From contig JAATFX010000020.1 of the NCBI GenBank assembly GCA_015654925.1, forward strand, positions 62,001 through 126,000: a stretch of DNA of 64,000 nucleotides, in the 5' to 3' direction. This DNA is from Enterobacterales bacterium. Its GTDB lineage: Bacteria > Pseudomonadota > Gammaproteobacteria > Enterobacterales > Enterobacteriaceae. This document shows, in pieces, positions 58,645 to 64,000 of this stretch. The notes below the pieces were generated by a model. The model had not been told where the DNA came from and made no database searches. It saw only the letters and a program-made list of their open reading frames with translations. Within the stretch, counting starts at the first letter, position 1; each line of letters begins with the position of its first letter. The position numbers and the translations under genes were made by a program.

Positions 58645-59370
58645 ATGAATAAGATCGTTTTTGTTGAAGATGATACCGAAGTCGGTAATCTCATTGCCGC
58701 GTGGCTGGGTAAACATGATTTCGAGGTGATTATCGAACCGCGGGGCGACCGCGCTCAGGACGTTATCATAAGCCAGAATCCCGATCTGGTTTTGCTGGAT
58801 ATTTTATTGCCCGGCAAGGATGGCATGACGATTTGCCGGGATCTACGCCCGGTGTATAGCGGCCCGATTGTGCTGCTCACGTCCCTGGACAGCGATATGA
58901 ACCATGTCCTGGCGCTGGAAATGGGCGCCAATGATTATATCCTGAAGACCACGCCCCCCGCGGTGCTGCTGGCCCGCCTGCGGTTGCACCTCCGGCAGAA
59001 CCCGTCCATGCCGCGTGATATTCCCCATGCGCCGCCCTCTTCCGGCGGCGTGCTGCATTTCGGACAGCTCAGCATTGATTTGACCAACCGCGAGGTGATC
59101 CTGGGCTCGGAAACCATTTTGCTGTCGACATCGGATTTTGAGCTGCTGTGGGAACTGGCCACCCATGCCGGGCATATCATGGACCGGGAAGCCTTGCTGA
59201 AAAATCTGCGCGGCGTCAGTTACGATGGATTGGACCGCAGTATCGACGTGGCCATCTCACGCCTGCGCAAAAAACTCTATGATAATGCCCTGGAGCCGTT
59301 CCGGATTAAAACCGTGCGCAACAAGGGCTATCTGTTTGCGCCGAATGCCTGGGAGAACGCCGGTTCATGA
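58645..59370 (+). CDS. rstA: RstA, response regulator of the RstBA two-component system
   Basis: RstA is an OmpR-family regulator: a receiver domain (1-115) with the phosphoacceptor aspartate in VLLDILLPGKDGM, then a winged-helix DNA-binding domain (135-235) with GLDRSIDVAISRLRKKLYD. It has 241 residues, and the start at MNKIVF matches E. coli. It controls asr, whose promoter carries an RstA box here. It overlaps rstB by four bases. Confidence 0.97.
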   Translation: MNKIVFVEDDTEVGNLIAAWLGKHDFEVIIEPRGDRAQDVIISQNPDLVLLDILLPGKDGMTICRDLRPVYSGPIVLLTSLDSDMNHVLALEMGANDYILKTTPPAVLLARLRLHLRQNPSMPRDIPHAPPSSGGVLHFGQLSIDLTNREVILGSETILLSTSDFELLWELATHAGHIMDREALLKNLRGVSYDGLDRSIDVAISRLRKKLYDNALEPFRIKTVRNKGYLFAPNAWENAGS

Positions 59371-60680
59371 GGAAGCTGTTCATACAATTCTATCTGCTGC
59401 TGTTCGTCTGTTTTCTGGTCATGACGCTGTTAGTCGGGCTGGTTTACAAAGTCACGGCCGAACGCGCCGGCAGAAAGTCCATGGATGATTTGATGAAAAG
59501 CTCCCTCTTTTTAATGCGCAACGAGCTGCGGACCATCCCGCCGCGGGACTGGAATAAAACCATCAACAAGCTGGATCTGAATCTCTCGTTTAAACTGCAT
59601 ATCGAATCCCTGAAAAAATACGAGCTTAATCCCCACGATGACCAGCGGCTGCGCCGGGGCGAAATCGTCGCCCTTGATGATGAATATACCTTTATCCAGC
59701 GGATTCCCCGCAGCAATTATGTTTTGGCCGTAGGTCCAATCCCTTATTTATTTTTCATACATGAAATGCGGCTATTGGATCTGGCGCTACTGGTTTTTAT
59801 CGGCTTGTCGCTGGCCTTTCCGGTATTTATCTGGATGCGTCCGCACTGGCAAGACATGCTGAAGCTGGAAATGGCCGCCCAGCGCCTGGGAGCGGGATTT
59901 CTCGACGAGCGCATTCATTTTGACAACGCCTCCAGCCTGTTCCGCCTGGGGGTGGCCTTCAACCAAATGGCCGACAATGTCAATACGCTGATCGCCAGTA
60001 AGAAGCAGCTTATCGATAATATCGCCCACGAATTACGCACCCCGCTGGTACGGCTGCGCTATCGACTCGCCATGAGCGAAGGGCTGTCGACGGAAGAACA
60101 AGAACGGCTCAATCATGACGTCAGCCAGTTGGAAGGACTGATTGACGAATTGCTGACCTTTGCCCGGCTGGATCGCCCACAGGTCACCCTGAACCTGGCG
60201 CCCATGGATCTGCCCCGCTGGCTGGCGGAAAAGCTGGATGATATACGGCTGGTGCACCCCGACCGGACTATCGAACAGGACATCACCGCCGACGGCGATT
60301 TCGGCCAGGTGGATTCGCGGCTAATGGAAAGAGTGCTGGATAATCTGGTCAATAATGCGCTGCGCTACAGCCAGCATAAGGTCAGCGTACGGCTGGGGGT
60401 GGCGGGCAGATTTGGTTACGTGCAGGTGGATGATGATGGGCCGGGTATTCCGGAAAACGAGCGCCTGCGGGTATTCGAGCCGTTTGTCCGCCTCGATCCC
60501 AGCCGGGATCGCAGCACCGGCGGTTGCGGACTGGGGCTGGCGATCGTGCGATCCATCGCCCAGGCCCATGAGGGCCAGGTCATTGCCGACGCCAGCCCGC
60601 TCGGCGGGGCCCGTTTTTTGTATCGCTGGCCGCTTAACCGCGGTTCCCGGGACCCCCTGGATATTAAAAGCCCTTTTTAA
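59367..60680 (+). CDS. rstB: RstB, sensor histidine kinase
   Basis: RstB is a membrane sensor with 437 residues. Two N-terminal transmembrane helices (about 5-28 and 132-153) frame the periplasmic region, then come a HAMP-like segment, the phosphoacceptor histidine in NIAHELRTPLVRL, and an ATPase domain with NALRYS and DDDGPGIPENERLRVFEPF. In E. coli rstAB is controlled by PhoP; I did not find a convincing PhoP box here. No tus follows. Confidence 0.96.
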   Translation: MRKLFIQFYLLLFVCFLVMTLLVGLVYKVTAERAGRKSMDDLMKSSLFLMRNELRTIPPRDWNKTINKLDLNLSFKLHIESLKKYELNPHDDQRLRRGEIVALDDEYTFIQRIPRSNYVLAVGPIPYLFFIHEMRLLDLALLVFIGLSLAFPVFIWMRPHWQDMLKLEMAAQRLGAGFLDERIHFDNASSLFRLGVAFNQMADNVNTLIASKKQLIDNIAHELRTPLVRLRYRLAMSEGLSTEEQERLNHDVSQLEGLIDELLTFARLDRPQVTLNLAPMDLPRWLAEKLDDIRLVHPDRTIEQDITADGDFGQVDSRLMERVLDNLVNNALRYSQHKVSVRLGVAGRFGYVQVDDDGPGIPENERLRVFEPFVRLDPSRDRSTGGCGLGLAIVRSIAQAHEGQVIADASPLGGARFLYRWPLNRGSRDPLDIKSPF

Positions 60681-60739
60681 CCTGCTGGACAAGGGTACCG
60701 ACGGGCGCATGCCGGGGCTAATGTAAGGTATAATTCGCT

Positions 60740-60762
60740 ATATTGTATGTTGTAACTAATGA
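60740..60762 (+). other. Replication-termination (Ter) site, TerB-like
   Basis: The 14-base core GTATGTTGTAACTA (60745-60758) is identical to that of E. coli TerA and TerB, and flanking bases fit the family variation. It lies just downstream of rstB, where E. coli has TerB and tus. By the E. coli rule the GTATG side is the non-permissive face, so forks moving rightward through the window would be arrested. tus itself is absent. Confidence 0.9.
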
Positions 60763-60778
60763 CACCCTCGCGACCTTG

Positions 60779-60792
60779 TACATTCGGTTACA
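60779..60792 (+). promoter_or_regulatory. RstA box before asr
   Basis: TACATTCGGTTACA fits the RstA consensus TACATNTNGTTACA except at one fixed base. It lies about 110 bases upstream of asr, a known RstA target in E. coli. Confidence 0.85.
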
Positions 60793-60899
60793 CGCCGAAA
60801 CCAAACACTCACTTACAGCACGGTATTAAATCCTTAATGTGTGTCTACCGGCCCCGTTTCGGGGTTGTAAATAGAAACCGCAATTCTGAGGATTTGACA

Positions 60900-61256
60900 A
60901 TGAAAAAAGTACTTGCACTGGTTATTGCTGCCGCCATGGGATTGTCTAGCGCTGCTTTTGCCGCTGATACCACTACTACTTCTACTACCGCACCAGCTGC
61001 CGCTCCGGCAACAACTGCTACCACCACTACCACCACGACTCCGGCTAAAACCACTCACAAGAAACACGTGAAGAAAGTGAAGAAAGCCGCACCTGCGCAA
61101 ACTGCCCAGGCCGCTAAAAAGCACGTGAAAAAAGTACAGCATAAGAAAGCAGCGCCGGCTCAGACTGCCCAAGCCGCTAAAAAACACGTGAAAAAAGTGC
61201 AACATAAGAAAGCCGCACCTGCCGCTGCCGCAGCGACCACTACTCCGGCATCATAA
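60900..61256 (+). CDS. asr: Acid shock protein Asr
   Basis: Asr is a periplasmic, intrinsically disordered, basic protein induced at low pH. It has 118 residues: signal peptide [20 protein letters not shown], a Thr/Ala/Pro-rich stretch, then Lys/His-rich repeats. The start at 60900 has GAGG eight bases upstream. It is slightly longer than the E. coli protein because a 21-residue unit is present twice. An RstA box stands upstream. Confidence 0.96.
   Translation: MKKVLALVIAAAMGLSSAAFAADTTTTSTTAPAAAPATTATTTTTTTPAKTTHKKHVKKVKKAAPAQTAQAAKKHVKKVQHKKAAPAQTAQAAKKHVKKVQHKKAAPAAAAATTTPAS
61087..61212 (+). repeat. Tandem 63-bp repeat in asr
   Basis: Two adjacent 21-codon copies encode [21 protein letters not shown] with silent differences. 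A partial third unit, KKHVKKV, precedes them. Confidence 0.85.
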
Positions 61257-61363
61257 TACGCGCCGCCCCTGAACCAGCCGATTCGCGCCGTTCAGGATCT
61301 GCACGAAGTATGCGGCTGTCAGAGCTGATGAAATTGTAATTCTAGCGCATTATTTTTGACTAT

Positions 61364-61395
61364 CCGACACCCGGTTATCCGGGTGTCGGTTTCTT
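61364..61395 (+). terminator. Terminator (or attenuator) between asr and ydgU
   Basis: A perfect 11-base stem (CCGACACCCGG/CCGGGTGTCGG) with a TTAT loop is followed by TTTCTT. It lies about 110 bases past the asr stop and just before ydgU, so some read-through would be needed for ydgU. Confidence 0.85.
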
Positions 61396-61407
61396 AAGGT
61401 TTCGTCT

Positions 61408-61488
61408 ATGCTGCGCCGCTACTTATATGAAATCATCCTGGGTTGCCTAATCGTTTGCGCCCTAATCTGCGCCTTCTTTTTTATCTAG
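61408..61488 (+). CDS. ydgU: Small membrane protein YdgU
   Basis: A 26-residue frame, MLRRYLYEIILGCLIVCALICAFFFI given in two parts here (MLRRYLYEIILGC then LIVCALICAFFFI), consists of a short charged head and one transmembrane helix. Pattern and position match E. coli YdgU, which follows asr. AAGG lies eight to nine bases before the ATG at 61408. Function is not known. Confidence 0.85.
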   Translation: MLRRYLYEIILGCLIVCALICAFFFI

Positions 61489-61653
61489 CCCCCTTCCCCG
61501 ATTGATTGTCGTATCACCGGCAGGTGCCGCGGCCAGTACTTTTAGCGTGCTGAAACGCAACGATTTTTCTCTCTGAGCGACTCTTTATAAGCTATATTAA
61601 GATAATATTTTTTCATGGATGACGTCTGTTCTTATCATAAGGCAAGCTTGTTT

Positions 61654-62511
61654 ATGCGAATTGTCCCGCTGTTGCTGCTGTGTCTATTATCTTTGACCGT
61701 CAACAATGTCGCCTCAGCTGCCTTGACTAAAGAGCAGAAGGCCCTGTTTTTCGGCCACGATCACCGTCAGGCCATTACCGATCCCAACGAATGGCCGTGG
61801 CAAGCCATTGGCCAGGTGGAAACCGCCAGCGGCAATCTTTGCACCGCCACGCTGATTTCCCCCCATTTGGCATTGACCGCCGGCCATTGCGTCCTGGCCC
61901 CGGGCGGTAATATCGATAAAGCGGTGATGCTGCGTTTTGTCGCCGAACACCAGCGCTGGCGTTATCAGACCAACGCCATCGAAACCCTGGTGGATAGAAA
62001 GCTGGGACAGCGGCTTAAAGCATCGGGGGACGGATGGATCGTGCCACCGGATGCCGCCGCCTATGATTTCGCCTTAATCCGCCTGACCAAAGTATTTAAA
62101 AAAATCAAACCGCTGCCCCTGTGGCAAGGGGATACCCAGGAGCTGACGCTGCAGTTGAAGCAGGCCAATCGCCAGGTGACCCAGGCCGGCTATCCTGAAG
62201 ATCATCTGGACACGCTCTATCGTCACCAGAATTGCCAGGTAACGGGCTGGGCGCAAACCGCCGTTCTGTCCCATCGCTGCAATACTCTGCCAGGCGACAG
62301 CGGATCGCCGCTGATGTTGTATACGCTCACCGGCTGGCGGCTTATAGCCATCCAAAGCTCGGCCCCCCTGCCTAAAGATCGCTATCGGGCGGATAATCGC
62401 GCGCTGGCGGTAACCGCAATCGGCAATGAATTGCAGGCCCTGGCCATCGATAGCCGGGAGACCCGACCCAAACCGGCCGGCGGAGCGGCATCCGTCGCCG
62501 GCGCAAAATAG
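61654..62511 (+). CDS. ydgD: YdgD, trypsin-like periplasmic serine protease
   Basis: The 285-residue protein has a signal peptide ([21 protein letters not shown]) and an S1-type fold with all three catalytic residues visible: His in LALTAGHC, Asp in [10 protein letters not shown] and Ser in LPGDSGSPL. The ATG at 61654 is used, because it puts the signal peptide at the N-terminus; 13 extra residues upstream lack a ribosome site. Substrate unknown. It follows ydgU as in E. coli. Confidence 0.9.
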   Translation: MRIVPLLLLCLLSLTVNNVASAALTKEQKALFFGHDHRQAITDPNEWPWQAIGQVETASGNLCTATLISPHLALTAGHCVLAPGGNIDKAVMLRFVAEHQRWRYQTNAIETLVDRKLGQRLKASGDGWIVPPDAAAYDFALIRLTKVFKKIKPLPLWQGDTQELTLQLKQANRQVTQAGYPEDHLDTLYRHQNCQVTGWAQTAVLSHRCNTLPGDSGSPLMLYTLTGWRLIAIQSSAPLPKDRYRADNRALAVTAIGNELQALAIDSRETRPKPAGGAASVAGAK

Positions 62512-62516
62512 CCCCG

Positions 62517-62534
62517 GCGCGGATACATCCGCGC
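62517..62534. terminator. Short hairpin between ydgD and hrpA
   Basis: GCGCGGA and TCCGCGC pair around a TACA loop, six bases past the ydgD stop. No T-run follows closely, so it is only a weak candidate for the end of both converging genes. Confidence 0.35.
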
Positions 62535-62589
62535 ACCGCCCCTGGCGGGCATCGCGGCGCCTGGCGGTTTTAGCGTCAAGCGCCGTTGG

Positions 62590-64000
62590 TTATGCCTGTA
62601 TCTGCTCCATCGCCTGCATAATGCGTTTTTCCGAGATGGGATAAGGCGTGCCCAATTGCTGGGCAAAATAGCTTACCCGCAGTTCCTCAAGCATCCAGCG
62701 AATCTCTTTGACATCCCCATCGTCACGCCTGATCGGCGGCAATTTATCCAGCCATTGCCGCCAGGCCTGCTGCGCCTGTTCGACTTTTAACATCTGCGCG
62801 CGATCGCGGTGGACATCGTTTGCCAGTTTTTCAAGACGGCGCTCAATGGCCCGCAGGTAACGCAGGGTATCGGGCAAGCGCTTCCAGCCGTTGCCGGTAA
62901 CGAAGCCCCGGTATACCAGGCCGCCCATTTGCGCCTTGATGTCGGATAGCGCAAGAGCCAGGCCGATATCCACGCGGCCTTTCAACCGTTTGTTAATGGC
63001 AAAAACCGCCGTCAGGATTTGCTCAACCTGCCCGGCAATCTCCACCACCGTGGGATTGAGATTGGCGCGCACATATTCTTGCAGAGCCGCATATTGCTCT
63101 TCGCGCCAGACCAGGCCGCCCTGCTGCTCCATAAGCTTATCGACGCCGCAGGTGATACAGTCGTCGATTAAGTCCATCACTTTGCCAAAGGGATTGAAAT
63201 AGAGTCCCAGCTTGGCTTTATTGGGCAGTTTTTCATGCAGATATTTTATCGGCGAAGGAATATTGATTAGCAGCAGGCGCCGGGTGCCGAGCCACATCGC
63301 CCGGCGCTGATCGTGCTCGGTTTCGAACAGACGAATGGCGACGCTGTCTTTTTCATCCACCAGGGCCGGATACGCTTTTAACGAGTAACCGCCCTTTTTC
63401 TGCTCGTAGCGTTCCGGCAAATCGCCGAAACTCCAGATATGCAGATCACGCTGCTCCAGCCCGTCATCCGCCACCGCGGAGAGGGTTTGCTGGACATTAT
63501 CCTTCAGCTTTAATTTGAGCGCGTCCAGATCCTTGCTCTCGCCAAGGGTTTTGCGTTTATCATCGATGACCCGGAAGGTCACTTTCAGATGGTCCGGCAC
63601 CTGGTCCCATTGCCAGGCATCGCGGTCGATGGTCACCCCGCTCATGCGCCGCAATTCGCGTTCCATCACGTCCAGCAACGGCCCGTCGGCAGGCGAGGCG
63701 CGGCCCAGCAAGGCTTCGGCATAATTTGGCGCCGGGACAAAGTTACGGCGTAACGACTTAGGCAGGGATTTTATCAGCGCGATAATCAATTCCCGCCGGA
63801 CGCCGGGAATTTGCCAGTCAAAACCGGCGCCGGTGACCTGATTAAGCACCGGCAAAGGAATATGCACCGTCACGCCGTCGGCGTCCGCGCCGGGCTCGAA
63901 CTGGTACGTCAGCCGCAGCTTGAGATTGCCCTGCTGCCAGGAATTCGGGTAGTCCAGGGCGCTGATGTCATCCGCCCCTTCTTTAATCAGCATGCTTTTT
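62590..64000 (-). CDS. hrpA: ATP-dependent RNA helicase HrpA, C-terminal part (runs off window end)
   Basis: The visible 470 residues correspond to the C-terminal DUF3418 region of HrpA, a large DEAH-box helicase that rescues stalled ribosomes. Recognisable stretches are YAEALLGRASPADGPLLDVM, VDKLMEQQGGLVWREEQ and the final LEELRVSYFAQQLGTPYPIS. The helicase motifs lie outside the window. The gene is transcribed towards ydgD; in E. coli it lies elsewhere, so its position differs. Confidence 0.93.
   Translation of the reverse strand, partial: KSMLIKEGADDISALDYPNSWQQGNLKLRLTYQFEPGADADGVTVHIPLPVLNQVTGAGFDWQIPGVRRELIIALIKSLPKSLRRNFVPAPNYAEALLGRASPADGPLLDVMERELRRMSGVTIDRDAWQWDQVPDHLKVTFRVIDDKRKTLGESKDLDALKLKLKDNVQQTLSAVADDGLEQRDLHIWSFGDLPERYEQKKGGYSLKAYPALVDEKDSVAIRLFETEHDQRRAMWLGTRRLLLINIPSPIKYLHEKLPNKAKLGLYFNPFGKVMDLIDDCITCGVDKLMEQQGGLVWREEQYAALQEYVRANLNPTVVEIAGQVEQILTAVFAINKRLKGRVDIGLALALSDIKAQMGGLVYRGFVTGNGWKRLPDTLRYLRAIERRLEKLANDVHRDRAQMLKVEQAQQAWRQWLDKLPPIRRDDGDVKEIRWMLEELRVSYFAQQLGTPYPISEKRIMQAMEQIQA

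Noticed and set aside
60681-60899. A remnant of tus between rstB and asr
   Set aside because: No frame in the 219 bases resembles Tus, and the space holds only the Ter site and the asr promoter.

Overview
The window is chromosomal DNA from a GC-rich gamma-proteobacterium of the order Enterobacterales. Protein-level matches to Escherichia and Salmonella genes (FNR, UspE, PntAB, RstAB, Asr, YdgU, YdgH, HrpA and the cbi and pdu sets) are strong, and the fnr-uspE-pntBA and ydgH-rstAB-Ter-asr-ydgU-ydgD blocks resemble the terminus half of an enterobacterial chromosome. The genus cannot be fixed from the sequence alone; a plant-, wood- or insect-associated lineage (Pectobacteriaceae or Sodalis-like) is an inference from the mix of genes.

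Layout. (1) 1-6.2 kb, minus strand: a partial MFS transporter, a TetR regulator, and an RND efflux pump with its membrane-fusion protein. The same palindromic operator core stands before tetR and before the pump genes. (2) 6.4-24.1 kb, minus strand: an anaerobic cobalamin operon, cbiABCDETFGHJKLMNQOP-cobU-cobS-cobC-cobT, tightly overlapped and led by a cobalamin riboswitch. (3) 24.4-26.6 kb: the regulator pocR and the diol facilitator pduF, both minus strand. (4) 27.1-44.2 kb, plus strand: the propanediol-utilisation microcompartment operon pduABCDEGHJKLMNOPQ-UVW. It runs on into a stand-alone uroporphyrinogen-III methyltransferase, cobD and pduX. pduS and pduT are missing. (5) 44.2-49.9 kb: a RES/Xre toxin-antitoxin pair and a 1089-residue protein that I read as a divergent, shortened member of the AvrE/DspE type III effector family. 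Its gene has lower GC than its surroundings. (6) 49.0-64 kb: trans-aconitate methyltransferase, smrA, an L-2-hydroxyacid dehydrogenase, fnr, uspE, pntBA, ydgH, an unrecognised gene, rstAB, a replication-arrest Ter site without tus, asr, ydgU, ydgD and the 3' part of hrpA.

How it works together. PocR should sense 1,2-propanediol and switch on pdu and cbi. Imported propanediol is dehydrated by the B12-dependent PduCDE inside the shell. The aldehyde goes to propionyl-CoA (PduP), propionyl-phosphate (PduL) and propionate with ATP gain (PduW), or to propanol (PduQ). The cbi/cob genes with the SUMT, CobD and PduX supply the cofactor, and the riboswitch shuts the synthesis operon when cofactor is plentiful. 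PduO makes and PduGH reload adenosylcobalamin. With PduS absent, cobalamin reduction must rely on something else. RstBA, the RstA-box-controlled asr gene and the Ter site form an ordinary enterobacterial terminus neighbourhood, apart from the absent tus.

The observations most worth following are the AvrE/DspE-like protein without a nearby chaperone or secretion genes, the joint loss of pduS and pduT, and the Ter site left without tus.
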